This document shows positions 43,441 to 55,297 of a stretch of 64,000 bases of DNA, piece by piece. The notes below the pieces were generated by a model. That model saw only the letters and a program-made list of their open reading frames with translations, made no database searches and had not been told where the DNA came from. The position numbers were made by a program, and so were the translations under genes. Every line of letters starts with the position of its first letter. Within the stretch, counting starts at the first letter, position 1. The stretch spans positions 15,536,111 to 15,600,110 of the forward strand of contig OZ036001.1 in assembly GCA_964035015.1 (NCBI GenBank), in the 5' to 3' direction. Origin of the DNA: Corallium rubrum. Lineage: Eukaryota > Cnidaria > Anthozoa > Scleralcyonacea > Coralliidae.

Positions 43441-44502
43441 TGTAGGATGGAACACAAGGTTGCCGACTAACACTGAAATATAAAGAGGAACCATTATAAA
43501 AAGCTTCAAATGACTCAATCACCCAACGCCTCAAAACAAAGTGGTGTCAGTGGTGTGCCTGAACCAATTCCTGATTGGACAAAAGCACGAAAAGACTGGA
43601 ATCTAGCATTACCACTTCATACTTATGGTTTTGGTGTTGCGTTCTTTGCAGTTGCCATTTACGGAATGTTCATTCTTGTAAAACTACTAAAGAAAAGTTC
43701 CATGAGAGCATCTCGAAATTACTTCATCTGTATTTCAATTTTGATTTGCGTGTTCGGCTTCACTCGAGCTACGGTGCTTCTGGTTGATCCATATGCATCG
43801 CACAGACCAGTCGAATTTCCTCCATCTCTGGGTCTCATCTTATTTTCTTTGGGCTACCCATGCTTAACATCTGGTTTCTTTCTTATCAACTGGTCACTCA
43901 TTGAGGTCACCAGGCTCCAGCTCCTTCCAACACGAATTCACCAGCACAAGGTCCTGGTACTAGTTTTAATCATCCATTTCACCGTAGAAATTTCTTTCGT
44001 CAGCCTATTCTCATTCTACCCAAGCGCATACTTATTGCTTTTCTTCTGTCGTATCTCTTTTCTTTTATGGGGGATGTTCCTTTTCGGGGGATTTATCTAC
44101 AGTGGTCGGAGAATCCAAAGTCGGGTGAAAAATAATTTAAGGACACTTGCTACTATCAGTGATAACAACAGGCCTTCACAGAGCACCAGTAGACCTAACA
44201 ATAATAATGTAGTCACGATTTCTACCACAACAACTGAAATACATGATGTCAATCAGAATCAAATGCTGCAAGTTCGCACAAGAAAAGTCATGAACATTGC
44301 CTACCGAGCAGCGGTCACTGGTCTCCTCATCTGCATCACTCAGATTTATGCACTTTGGGAGTTCTATGTTTTCTATAAGAAAGATATCAAGCCCAAAGCA
44401 TGGCCATGGTTGATCTATCAGACCTTTTTTCGTCTGATTGAATTGTTTATGGTCAGTCAGATGTTGCACATTGTTCGTCCACCCAAGTTACCTCAAAGAT
44501 AA
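43441..44502 (+). CDS. PRRT3/PRRT4-like seven-helix membrane protein
   Basis: The ATG at 43510 opens a 330-residue reading ending at 44502. Hydrophobic stretches at about 38-60, 72-92, 105-132, 145-165, 170-195, 262-286 and 295-318 give seven predicted helices. The motif TRATVLLVDPY after helix 2 and the YPCLTSGFFLINWSLIE stretch in helix 3 match the C-terminal membrane domain shared by vertebrate PRRT3/PRRT4 (proline-rich transmembrane proteins), whose function is not established. A polar S/T/N-rich loop (about 215-260) separates helices 5 and 6; there is no long proline-rich ectodomain and no signal peptide. A polypyrimidine tract with CAG at 43438-43440 looks like a splice acceptor, so the feature starts at 43441, with 69 bases of 5' UTR containing a short upstream ORF. 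The upstream exon was not found. A LINE-tail copy ends 30 bp upstream. Family call moderate, membrane topology good. Confidence 0.75.
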
Positions 44503-44702
44503 AATATCTAAGACTATATCTCATATGACAAAAACTAATTATATAAAAGAGATCTTTTCTATATGAATCTTAGTCACTATGCCATATAAATACTACTACA
44601 AATAGATATACTCTGTAATTATGGTACAAAAATAATCATGCCACATCAATAATTATATTACACTAATAACTATTATCCTATATAATTACGTTACATAAAT
44701 AA

Positions 44703-45235
<533 letters not shown>

Positions 45236-45429
45236 TTTGACGCAACAGTAGTATACAAGTAAAGCTTAATTCCTGTTGCTGATCGAAGTTCAGTTAATCA
45301 TCACACAAATATATTCAAACCCAAATTAATTTGAATGATTTGCTGAGATATAAATTGCAACATAATAGGCATTGTTATATGTAAAATACTGCGATATTGG
45401 GGCGATATTTTAGTAATAATAAAAAGTAA

Positions 45430-45640
45430 TTACTTTGTGGTGGTGTTCGGCATTGTGGTTAGTCCCGTCTCCGTTTTTTGTTGCCCTTTAGGTTTGTATT
45501 CAGCTAGTCTAGTTTCCAGGTTTCTGCCGGTTTCACCAATATACGTGGTCTGGCAGTCGGCGCATTCAACTTGTTGTAAACTGCACCCTGTCTGTCGTAA
45601 CTGATGGTTCTTTGTCTTTAACGCGATAGTCAGTAAATTA
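45430..45640 (-). pseudogene. PLE GIY-YIG endonuclease fragment
   Basis: The minus-strand reading QVECADCQTTYIGETGRNLE then TRLAEYK is the conserved YIG half of a PLE GIY-YIG domain. RT and termini are absent. It ends where the 45706 element begins. Confidence 0.65.
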
Positions 45641-45705
45641 CGTAGAGTTGTAATTGGTCTCGTGTCCACCTCCCACGACACCCACCGATGAACTAGACAC
45701 ATAAA

Positions 45706-45990
45706 TACCGTGTGTATCAAAAAACCCTGAATTAGAAAACAACCTATTGTAGTAGTTTGAAAGCCCTAAGCACTTCGCTGAACCCACAGATGCGTAAAAC
45801 ACACGGTCTTATACACCTGGGAAATTAAGATAACTTGAAGTGTACGCATGGTGAAAGTATTTAAAAGCTATTTCTCTTCCTGTTTAACTTATGTGCTGAT
45901 TAATTTATAACGCAGCGCTTTTAGGGCTTTCAAACTACTACAACAGGTTGTTTTCTAAGGGTTCAATTTTTTTGTATACACACTGTATAG
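45706..45990. mobile_element. MITE with about 65-bp inverted ends
   Basis: TACCGTGTGTATCAAAAAAC, AGAAAACAACCTATTGTAGT and AGTTTGAAAGCCCTAA at the left are mirrored by TTAGGGCTTTCAAACTACTA, CAACAGGTTGTTTTCT and GTATACACACTGTA at the right. Confidence 0.85.
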
Positions 45991-46039
45991 GTGACAGAAA
46001 CCAACATGTCCAATATGTACTAATCGTAGGTTCAAAGCC

Positions 46040-46960
46040 TTTTAAAGTTTACATTTCTGTATCAACAGGCAGTATTTTCTTAAATTAAATTCGGTTAATG
46101 AAAAGTCTAGCATATGAATATAGCCCTCAGTTTCGCAACCTTAAAAGAGATGACTCAAAAGGACCCCTCCAGTCCTTTCGTATCCTCCGGCTTCACAGAC
46201 GTTCTTAGGGTCTTACGTCCTTTCACGGCTTTTCCAAAATATGTCGTCAAATTTGTTTTTTACCAAATTTGTCGCCAAGTTTCAGTGAGTCTCAAGATTT
46301 TAGCAATCTTTTCGATACCCTATAGCCACAACAAAAACCCTAACCCTAATCGGAAATCTGGTTACCCCCTAGCTTTTTGGAGAAACATATCTGACGACAC
46401 ATTTTGAAAAGCCGCGAAAGGATTAGATGGGTCCCTTGGAGTCATCCCTGAATCCCGCGCGCCTACACGTATAAAATTTGTGACTCGTCAACGCTTCAAG
46501 TATTTCGCAGAGGTCACAAATTTCGTTTGACACTGGCTGAATCATATCTATTGCAAGTGTTGCTTCTCGGCCTCTTGCTTAGGGCCTGTTCACGGGCCTG
46601 TTCACATGCATGAGGTGAGTACGTTATCTCGTGGTAGGGTAATCCCTTAGTTTATTTCGTTAAAAAAGTAAATCGTTCACACGAGACCGAGATAACTCGG
46701 GGGGGATAGGGATAACTCTGTCTGAGCGATAGGTAACCCTATGAACCTCCATGTGAATACCTATTTATCATCCGAGTTATATCGGGGGGTAGGCTCAACT
46801 TTTGTTAATTACGCAAGCGTATATATAATTGTAAAAACATTCTAATTTATACGCACTATACTTCTTCACGTGCCATTTGCGTGCGTTTAATTGTTGACGT
46901 TATTAGTTGCGTTTTATCATGCGAAACAGGGTCAACTTTGACCCTAACCCAACCGGTCTC
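46040..46960 (+). repeat. Repeat block A, copy 2
   Basis: Counterpart of 8116-9072, including the internal MITE (46147-46448). Here it runs straight into block B. Confidence 0.75.
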
Positions 46961-47241
46961 ACGTGAACAGGCACTTATAGTTCATATGCTCTGTAACACC
47001 GTGCTGCAACTAATCGCATCACGCACCAGTGGTTGCAATTAGTGCAATACAGTCACACAGCATCGATTAAATTGTCTGCTAGATACACCAGAGTTGAGTT
47101 CCAGAGTTACTCGTACATTGAAGCACAAGGATTCAAGTCTTCGGCATCGAGTCTTAGGAAAGCGTAAGTATTTGTTCTAGAATTGATTCCGTGGCTATAA
47201 ATCGTTATATCGCCACACTCGGATTGAGTCCATGACTCTCT

Positions 47242-47637
47242 TCGGCCTGCGCTAAACGTCGCACAATAGACGAATATAATTCTTGAAAGCATGGCACCGA
47301 ATTGTCATTGACAGAAGCGAACCATTTACTTTGAGGTAACGATAATTTATCGTGTAACTCGAACACGCATTATCGTCGCACTATCTGTGTGTCGAATTTA
47401 ATCGAGTTACACAGGCGGTTTTCCACTTGGCGAAAAATGTCGCGCGAAGCGGCATTTTCTTTTGTCTCGCAAGCTCTCAGGTGGAACTAATCAGCCAAGA
47501 CAAAAGCAAAAGGTCGCTTCACTCGAAAAGTATCGCCTAGTGGAAAACAGCCTTACGTCGCAGTTCGTCGAATAAAATTCAGACAATTGCATTCGTCTGA
47601 ATTAAATTCGTCTATTGTGCGACGATTAGCGCATGCC
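47242..47637. mobile_element. MITE in block B copy 2 with a nested palindrome
   Basis: GGCCTGCGCTAAACGTCGCA then CAATAGACGAAT at the left and ATTCGTCTATTGTGCGACGA then TTAGCGCATGCC at the right. Block B copy 1 reads straight through (CTCTTAATATCAG). At 47412-47555 a second palindrome (GGCGGTTTTCCAC / GTGGAAAACAGCC), related to 17593-17738, is nested inside. Confidence 0.8.
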
Positions 47638-48005
47638 TAAATATCGGCTTATATTAATTAAATCTCTTCGATTTTTCGTAAGAGCAACCTTAGGGGTGCT
47701 AGCTTTATTCTTAAAGCCGCTGTTACACGATGCAACAGTTTGGGCGGACACCTGTGTGGCAACGCTATTGCGAGACAGGTTTCAAGACATATTGCAACGT
47801 GTAACACCCCTTCGTTTTATGAATTTGTGTCGCTTTCTATTGCGAGACAGGTTTCAGACACCGTTGGGTGAAGTTTCGTATTTATCTCAACTTTCGAGAT
47901 TGTAACCAAGCAAGTGACATGCTGGCACAATGGCAACCAGTCACGAATACATGCAGCAGAGCCTTCTTTTCTTCCTCCCTCTCTCAGCGAAGCAATAACG
48001 AAAAG

Positions 48006-48113
48006 AAGGCTCTGAAGGCTCTGAAGGCTCTGAAGGCTCTGAAGGCTCTGAAGGCTCTGAAGGCTCTGAAGGCTCTGAAGGCTCTGAAGGCTCTGAAGGC
48101 TCTGAAGGCTCTT
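48006..48113. repeat. 9-bp minisatellite (AAGGCTCTG) x12
   Basis: Twelve nearly perfect units. The paralogous position in block B copy 1 (about 18750) has one unit (GTGGCTCTG). Confidence 0.95.
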
Positions 48114-48282
48114 CTGGGAGGGTAGCCTCATGTAAACACCCCCTAACAATTTTGCACTTGTCTATGATACTATAGTTGATATGGAGTGAAGACAGAGAAG
48201 TGAAGCTTTAACTTTTTGGATGTGGTCGCGACCTAGCCGGGTATGAAACATGGCGAAAATCTGTTCTTTCTTCAGTGATTTA

Positions 48283-48416
48283 AGGTAAGCCGGCTCATAA
48301 TTAACGTTTCTCTCCGACGAAGGGCCATCGCTCGAAACGTTAGACTCCTACGTTCTCTGTTTCGGAAGTATATCTAACCTTACTATATTTCGATTGCTAG
48401 ATTGCTATAATTAAAG
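48283..48416 (+). mobile_element. 134-bp PLE end inserted in block B
   Basis: Flanked by GATTTA at 48277-48282 and 48417-48422; copy 1 (18893) has a single GATTTA. It contains CCGACGAAGGGCCATCGCTC then GAAACGTT, closely like the PLE terminal motif at 57696-57723. Confidence 0.7.
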
Positions 48417-48697
48417 GATTTACCTATAGGCTATCCGGTTTTAGTACAAAAAGCAATCCGGCATATAGAATAGATAGTGTAAGAGTAACCCTGCTGTCCT
48501 AATTGTTGTGTATATGTTAATTATATCTAAGTGTCGTGTCACGCTCATCGGGCCCCCCTTCAACTTGTCACAAAAGCTTTTGTACGCGTTCCTTCTATTT
48601 ACTCAGGCGTTTAACCTAAGTAATTATTAAGGTTACATTAGATGATGAGAATTTGTTTTGGGAGATTGACGAGTGCGCGGCGAATTCTAGCGGTATG

Positions 48698-48751
48698 CAG
48701 TGGCGTGGTGGCAAGTTTCAGGCTGGGGTGGCCAGATTAGCTTTCGCGCCC

Positions 48752-48829
<78 letters not shown>

Positions 48830-49221
48830 AAGAAAAAGACATTACTGTATTTTGATAAATGATCACATTTTTTGTTTTAAAATAACTCAAATAGCAATAT
48901 ACAATATTACAACAAGCAACGGGTTCTCTCAAAGGCGATACCAATGCGAGCGCCGAAGTAGCGCCAAACATTTAGGGGGGTCTGGGGGCATGCTCCCCCG
49001 GAAAATTTTGAAATCTAGAGTCTCTGATATGCCATTTCCTGCATTTTGGAGTGAGATTTTACAGACTTCTGAAGATTATAAAATATCATAGAAAACATAA
49101 AACATTACAGATTTCATATCTTTATATCCCACCATTGAAGACCTAGCGCCCCTTGCTAGTTTTGGCGCCCCTTCTGCAACCCCAGCTTGCCCCCCCCGGG
49201 CCCCCTGCCACCACGCCACTG
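48698..49221. mobile_element. hAT-like MITE, 524 bp, with exact 8-bp TSD
   Basis: The ends are CAGTGGCGTGGTGGC and GCCACCACGCCACTG; GCGGTATG is duplicated at 48690-48697 and 49222-49229. Block B copy 1 at 19238-19245 has a single GCGGTATG, the empty site. It includes a (CA)n tract at 48754-48823 and the GGGGGCATGCTCCCCC block shared with the 34166 element. Confidence 0.93.
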
Positions 49222-49574
49222 GCGGTATGTATTTCAAATTTCCAGTAAAGAAAGACAAATAATTGCTGATTGTAAAAATATAAATTTCATGAGTATTCAT
49301 TTCAAACTTTTCCTATTTTTAACGAGTTCACGAAAATACACACTCCAGGAAAATTCAAAACTGAATAAATTTACCGTTTAACTAAAAATTTTCCTGTATA
49401 CCATATTTTCAATCTTGAATAGTAATGGCACAAAACCGTGTGCGCTTGTTTTATACTTTTTAGAGGTTATTCAGATACACGGCATTCTTTTCAGATCTGC
49501 GTTAAAAGTATTGTAAAATCATTTGCGAGATTTAAAAAATCAGTTTTGTGCGCAGCCAGGTGAAGAATCAGACC

Positions 49575-50245
49575 ATTGCCAGAAATACGCGACATCCGAT
49601 TGCGCAACACCCTGATGCGGGCCAATGTGGCTCATTGAACTCGCACAATTTGTATATGAAATTATATAGGGGCGCGCGTATTTGTTTGAAATAGACAAAG
49701 AAGATGTACTGTTTTCTCAAAATGCGAAATCAGATCTTATTCAGGTTAATTTTGAAGAATATCATGGACTGAAAATTGAGCGCTATTGGCAGATTTTCGG
49801 TTGTCCCTCAGAAAATATATAAAATTGTGTTGGTTCTCTATAGTTTAGTCTGTGTTTGGTACGAATTAAACTCCTAGTTACATATTTAAAACCGCTCGTG
49901 AAGTCGTAACATCCACAAATCATATCGAACATGCGAAATCGGTTCATGTTGCTTAATTAAAGTACTAGCTTAACATTTTATTGCGTGTTGTCTGCTTGTT
50001 TTAATTGGCATGGTTTGAAGATCGACGCACGTATTATTTTAGATATATTTGCCGTTGAGTTATAAGTTTTGAACTACTTTTGGACCATCCTAATGAGGCC
50101 GAAAGCCAGACGGGGAGCAGCGGGATATCGGGAATTTACCGGATCGTACATTGGGAAATATTCCGAATACTCATGCGCTATCACGTAAAACGCTGACAAA
50201 GACACATACGTCTTGCAGACTCAAATGTCGCGTATTTCTGGCCAT
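49575..50245. repeat. Possible element with short inverted ends
   Basis: CCATTGCCAGAAATACGCGA at 49578 and TCGCGTATTTCTGGCCATAC at 50227 are imperfect inverses. Nothing coding lies between. Confidence 0.4.
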
Positions 50246-50570
50246 ACACAGTTTAACCACAGAATAGTAAGACAACCAGAAGTCCGACTCGCGTCGGAAC
50301 CTTTGAAGTTTTTGTCCTCGCGCATGTCGCCTCGCGCATCTATATTCCTCGCCATCCTACGCAATCCTGGCAAGTTCCCCCAGCAGTTTGGACCTTCAAA
50401 AGGAGGTTAAAACTGCCGGGGGAACTTGCCAGGATTGCGTAGGATGGCGTGGGATATTGCGTAGGATCGCGTAGGATGGCGTAAACTATCACGCATGCGC
50501 ACTGAAGAAATGCGGACAAGTTGTTGACTCGAGTCGGACTTCTGGTTGTCTTACTATTCTGTGGTTTAAC
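50246..50570. repeat. Palindromic repeat with GATCGCGTAGGATGGCGTA units
   Basis: CCACAGAATAGTAAGACAAC then CAGAAGTCCGACTCG is mirrored by CGAGTCGGACTTCTGGTTGT then CTTACTATTCTGTGG. The centre has TGCCAGGATTGCGTAGGATG short repeats. Related to 41057-41220. Confidence 0.75.
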
Positions 50571-50628
50571 GCTACTCTGGCCTAAAAGTTGCGTTAAAAA
50601 ACTTTTAAGCCAAAGTAGCGTTAAACTA
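50571..50628. repeat. Hairpin GCTACTCTGGCCTAAAAGTT
   Basis: ACGCTACTCTGGCCTAAAAG pairs with CTTTTAAGCCAAAGTAGCGT around GTTAAAAAA. Confidence 0.75.
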
Positions 50629-50635
50629 TGTCTAA

Positions 50636-51005
50636 CTAGAGGGCAGTCAGAGACTACATATACCTCAGCCAGCGGGTTATTGGAGATGTTTAAAAAGAAA
50701 ACGAGCCGTCCCGCTAACCAGGCTAACTCACGAGACCAACCCATGCATGTATGAATGAAATGCTTGATTGCACTCGTACCAAAATTATGCAAAAATATTT
50801 GCATAAAATAAAGATAATTAGCGCAATTAAGCATTTCTTCTACACGGAGAATCTTGCGGTCAGATTTTTATTAATTTCTCATCCAAATTTTGACTAAATT
50901 CAACCAAAATTTGATTTTGGTTGTTGGTCTATGGCCAACCCTTCTGCAAACTTTCATGAAAATGGGTGCAATAGTTTTGGAGATATCCTGACGACAGACA
51001 GACAG
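50636..51005 (-). repeat. Repeat E, copy 3 (minus)
   Basis: Full counterpart of 44863-45235 in reverse, ending TATCCTGACGACAGACAGAC before a (CAAA)n at 51007-51094. Confidence 0.8.
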
Positions 51006-51115
51006 ACAAACAAACAAACAAACAAACAAACAAACAAACAAACAAACAAACAAACAAACAAACAAACAAACAAACAAACAAACAAACAAACAAACTTTTG
51101 AAAGCAGGCACAAAC

Positions 51116-51216
51116 AAGGAGACTTGACAAGGAAAAACTTGTCAAGGAAAAATTGCTCGTGTAAACTAGGCTTAAGCTTTATTAGTTGCTGCTGCTCTAG
51201 TAGTGTGAGCTTTAAA
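51116..51216 (-). repeat. Partial MITE F plus DIRS tail, second copy
   Basis: MITE F (51116-51172, ending GTGTAAACTAGGCTT) joins AAGCTTTATTAGTTGCTGCT then GCTCTAGTAGTGTGAG, which is the DIRS recombinase tail seen at 31885-31926. The same junction occurs at 31926/31927. Old fragment of a broken element. Confidence 0.75.
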
Positions 51217-51469
51217 CAAAACAAACAAACAAACAAACAAACAAACAAACAAACAAACAAACAAACAAACAAACAAACAAACAAACAAACAAACAAACAA
51301 ACAAACAAACAAACAAACAAACAAACAAACAAACAAACAAACAAACAAACAAACAAACAAACAAACAAACAAACAAACAAACAAACAAACAAACAAACAA
51401 ACAAACAAACAAACAAACAAACAAACAAACAAACAAACAAACAAACAAACAAACAAACAAACAAACAAA
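51216..51469. repeat. (CAAA)n microsatellite, about 63 units
   Basis: Directly adjoins the DIRS tail; complementary in sequence to the TTTG array at 31519. Confidence 0.97.
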
Positions 51470-51671
<202 letters not shown>

Positions 51672-51691
51672 ACACTCTAGTTTTATGTAAT

Positions 51692-52735
51692 CCCGAGCCC
51701 GGGCGTAGGGCCGAAGGCCCGGAGCCCAGGTGAGGGTGCTAATCTCGACATACGTGGAGTCCACTTTACACGCGTGTAGAAAAAGCAAGGGAGACAAAAT
51801 CTGGAAATAGTTTTTATATATACGTCGTAGGGTGTCACACGGTAAAAATAATTGGGCAATGGTGACTAGCTTTGAAGTGAACCTATAGTTATTTCCATAT
51901 TTGCGAAATAAAATGGTTTCAAATGGTTTCGTTTTAAACGGAAAGAAGCAGAACAACGAACAAACGAAGGATACCAACAGCCGGTTTAATATATCTTGAA
52001 GTGAAACCAGAAAACCTGAAGAAACCAAACGTATGGTAAACAAAAACTCCATCTGAATTGTAGTGTTTGTGGTCACAGGTACTGTTGTTGATGGTAATCA
52101 GCATTTATTCATTAATATATTCTGTAAATGCCAAGAACGGCAAGACTTTTAAATAGAACCCTTTTAGACACTCGTCAGTTACTGTAAACTTAATCTAGCA
52201 ACTATCATATAAAGTTTTATACCTTGTCCTTTAATATGTTGTTTTCAAGTTTTTGCTTTACCCATTAAGCAGTATACAGCTTCATGTTTTCGTGCTTTCC
52301 CTTTATTACTGTGGACGTGATGTTTTTCATTGACTTAATTGCAAGCACTTATCATAAATACTCATAGGCTTTGTGCATTTTCTTTTGTCCTGTATTTATA
52401 GACTGAAATTTATAGGTTGTCTGTTGTTTTTATCTCCTATTATAAATGTAGTTTTTGAGCTGTTAACTTTTAATCCTGCCATTGCAAAACATAAAAGTAA
52501 GTCCTTTGGAAACCTCCTAAATGGATAAAAACAATATATTTTTACAACCAGAGTTTAATATGAAATCTGTAAGTTTTCCTTTTATATGTTCAACTTTCAT
52601 TTTAGTCATCATAATCATAAATTCTGTACTTATCCTGAGGAGTTTTAATTGGAAGGTGGGGTGGGTGGGGTGTATTTCAAAAAGCATATAAAAGCAGGCG
52701 AGGGGTTGTTGCATTTATGTATTTCTAGTATACTT
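51692..52735 (-). mobile_element. LINE-tail element, copy c (minus)
   Basis: 3' end GCCCGGGCGTAGGGCCGAAG then GCCCGGAG at 51692; 5' end ...GCGAGGGGTTGTTGCATTTA then TGTATTTCTAGTATA at 52735. The interior (AAAACATGAAGCTGTATACT in reverse) matches copy b at 62738. Confidence 0.75.
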
Positions 52736-53690
52736 AACAAAGACTCGTCGTCAGGCTTCAAAGTGTGCAAACGAACTTCGCGAACCGGATATTTCTCTGC
52801 CAAAGTTTAAATCACTCCTCTTCGATTACTACTTCTCAGCTACCACAACCGTTTTTGATGTAGAAAATCAACGGTCGTGAAAATCGATATGTCCGAAATG
52901 CCATTATTTTTCATTGTTATTAAATGCCATCAAGCAAGGTAGTTACCACTTTCAATGAAATGTTGTTTTTGGTGGTATACAGTTGCGGGAGGGGTGGCGA
53001 GTTTGTACTGTAACTTATTACTTTACTTATTATTTTAATAGGTCACTAACGTAATTGGCTCACGCTGTGTTAGTTCTCCTGAGCTGTTAGTTAAATATGT
53101 ATATTTTGTGTATTATTATCAGCTAAAGTACTTAAATAAATAAAAATAAAAATAAATCTATAATATATAACAAAAGATAACTTACTCCAGCACCAACCCC
53201 AACCCTAAGACAAAATTTATAATTTTAACACTAAATTGGTCACTGATAACTAGGGTGGAATGACAGCATGGCGAGTCAGTCCAGCAGTTGGGGTCATTCA
53301 TTCCTACGACACCTGCGGGGTCAAGCGAGATCCGGATTTTTTGCGCTGACGCACTGCTGCGCCAAAAATTACTCGCTGAAAACTTTCAGTATTTTACGCC
53401 TCAGTGTCGAAAGAGATTGTGCAATATAGTACAAACCGCAATGATGTTTCATTCAGATAGAACAATGGTTTTCAGCCCGCGGATCACGACCAGTGATCTC
53501 AATACGGAACTGAATGGGACATGGGACCAAATTTTGCGTGCCGGTCGAGCCGCCATCTCGGATCCCCCATAGTGGTGACGCATCCAGAGCCAAGTCCGCT
53601 ATGTATATCTCCTATATCTATGGTCGCAAGACTCTCAATTTTTGGTGCTGACCAAAAGGATTGCGGCCTATGGGAACGAGAATGCGGTGC
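52736..53690. other. Upstream region of the MFS gene
   Basis: No certain exon. CACTAAATTGGTCACTGATA at about 53229 is the exact inverse of 41975-41994, and TAGGGTGGAATGAC then GCATGGCGAGTCAGT resembles 42008-42041. An open reading at 53288-53572 has no recognisable domain. Confidence 0.45.
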
Positions 53691-53695
53691 ACTGC

Positions 53696-55066
53696 ATGTC
53701 ATTGAAAATACCGTGAGTGAAATAAACTAACATTTTGCTTATTTATCTCTACCGCTATAGGAAGTTCATGAACCGTCAACTGAAAATTGAGTTCACCACA
53801 ATGAGCTCAATGGTTTTCTTATATTCCGTTATCCGTGTTGTTATTGATGGAATGGAAGAATTCTTAATCGCACCGACCGCATGGTATTACATTGATTCGT
53901 TTGGCGAATCAAGCCTTTTTCTCGGCGTAACATTGGCAGCGTACTCCATAGGGGCGTTGCTATTTTCTCCTTGTTTTGGCGTACTGGATGACCGATTTCA
54001 AGCCACCAAGTCCATCCTCGTACTTTGCGCCGTCATTCGATTTCTTGGCAACCTACTCTACTCTATTCCAGTCAACGCGTACTTCCCTTTGTTTGGTCGA
54101 TTCGTCAGTGGAGTGGCCGGGGCTTCAGTCGGAGTTCTGTACGGTATCGTCGCGAAATACTCGGACAACAAACATCGCGCCAAAGCCTTCCTTTTCTTCG
54201 AAGGACTGTTTACCCTAGGGACAGCGCTCGCTCCAAGCATTGGTAGTTTTCTCTCGTTTAACATCGATATATTAGGATGGAAAATCGGTCTTGGAAACTC
54301 TCCAGGGTTTATTTTGGCAATTTTCTGGCTTTTCATGATTATTCTCTCACTTTTTTTACCAAAAGACTTGGGATGCGATGAATCTTTGTTTTCGGACGAA
54401 ATCCAACTGGACTCGAAGTGGGATGACGAAAACGACAATTTCAAATCCAAACCGAACGATTTCCCGAAGCTGATCGACTCCAAAATTTCCTGCTTGTATT
54501 TCACAATATTTATGGCTTTCACTTTCTACTGTTTCACAGCGTTTTATGTACCATTACTAGCGGCCCTTTTCAACTTACAACTTATCCACGTCAAAATTCT
54601 GTTTTTGAACGGGACGCTTGTCCTCCTCGTCGCCTATTTGTTCAATTACATCGCGTCGGAGTACACGTCTGAGAGAACGCTGGTCCTCGTTTTCGTCGCG
54701 TTGCAATTCTTGCCGTTATGTTTACTGTTCTATTTCGCTGTCTCATGGAACAGTGCCGGCAATACACTGTACGGCGGCTACCTTCTCTTGCCTTTGATCT
54801 GTCTGGGTCTGCCGTGTCTCAGCTTTCCTGTTACTTGCTCTCTCATATCAAAGGTGACGGACGTCAACCATGCGGCATTTTATCAAAGCCTATCGTCTAC
54901 TGTGGGTCATTTGGCAGTCATTTCCAGTCGCCTGGTAGCAGGCTTAACCTTCAGTAAAACATCCTTTACGTTCACTTGTCTAGGACTTACTTTATTTTGG
55001 ATTGTCCAAGTTGTTTGGTTCTTCGTAGAGTATCAAAACCTTGTACCAATTCGCGCGAAAGCATAG
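53696..55066 (+). CDS. Major facilitator superfamily transporter (MFSD8-like)
   Basis: The main reading runs from 53768 (M in MNRQLKIEF) to 55066, 433 residues, with about 12 hydrophobic segments in two bundles and an acidic central loop (about 210-245, rich in D, E and K). MFS motif A is visible between helices 2 and 3 as GVLDDRFQATKS, and GRFVSGVAGASVG forms helix 4. It is a polytopic solute carrier, plausibly of endolysosomal or plasma membrane; resemblance to MFSD8 (CLN7) is by overall style and the substrate is unknown. The 49-bp stretch 53712-53760 looks like an intron (GTGAGT ... CTCTACCGCTATAG). If spliced, an in-frame ATG at 53696 adds MSLKIPKF before the M at 53768. Otherwise translation starts at 53735 or 53768. 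The body has no internal stop. Confidence 0.75.
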
Positions 55067-55180
55067 CTCGTTTACTTTTCTTCAACTATTCACTTCACAT
55101 GCATGGTATCCAATTCAAGATGAGATGGCCTCCATAACTAAAATATAAACTGACAATTATTAAAAACTTAATAACCGAGA

Positions 55181-55297
55181 GGTCTTTACGGCAAAATCAT
55201 CATGCCCGCGGTTTTTCAGTACATAGACCGAGCGACGAAGGAGCAAGGTTTGTGCGAAAAGACCAAGGGTAGGATAATTTTGCCGTAAAGACCGACC
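55181..55297. repeat. Palindromic element downstream of the MFS gene
   Basis: GGTCTTTACGGCAAAATCAT and GATAATTTTGCCGTAAAGAC then C are inverse ends about 115 bp apart. It may form part of the gene's 3' UTR. Confidence 0.8.

Larger units (their letters stand above)
46975..49556 (+). repeat. Repeat block B, copy 2
   Basis: Counterpart of 18113-19693, enlarged by four local changes: a MITE pair at 47242-47637, the 9-bp expansion at 48006, a 134-bp PLE piece at 48283 and a hAT-like MITE at 48698. Non-coding. Confidence 0.75.

Noticed and set aside
48653-48862. A 69-residue reading with a TH repeat
   Set aside because: It runs through the (CA)n tract of a hAT-like MITE.
53288-53572. An upstream coding exon of the MFS gene
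   Set aside because: No recognisable domain or clear donor at its end; left as unassigned upstream sequence.
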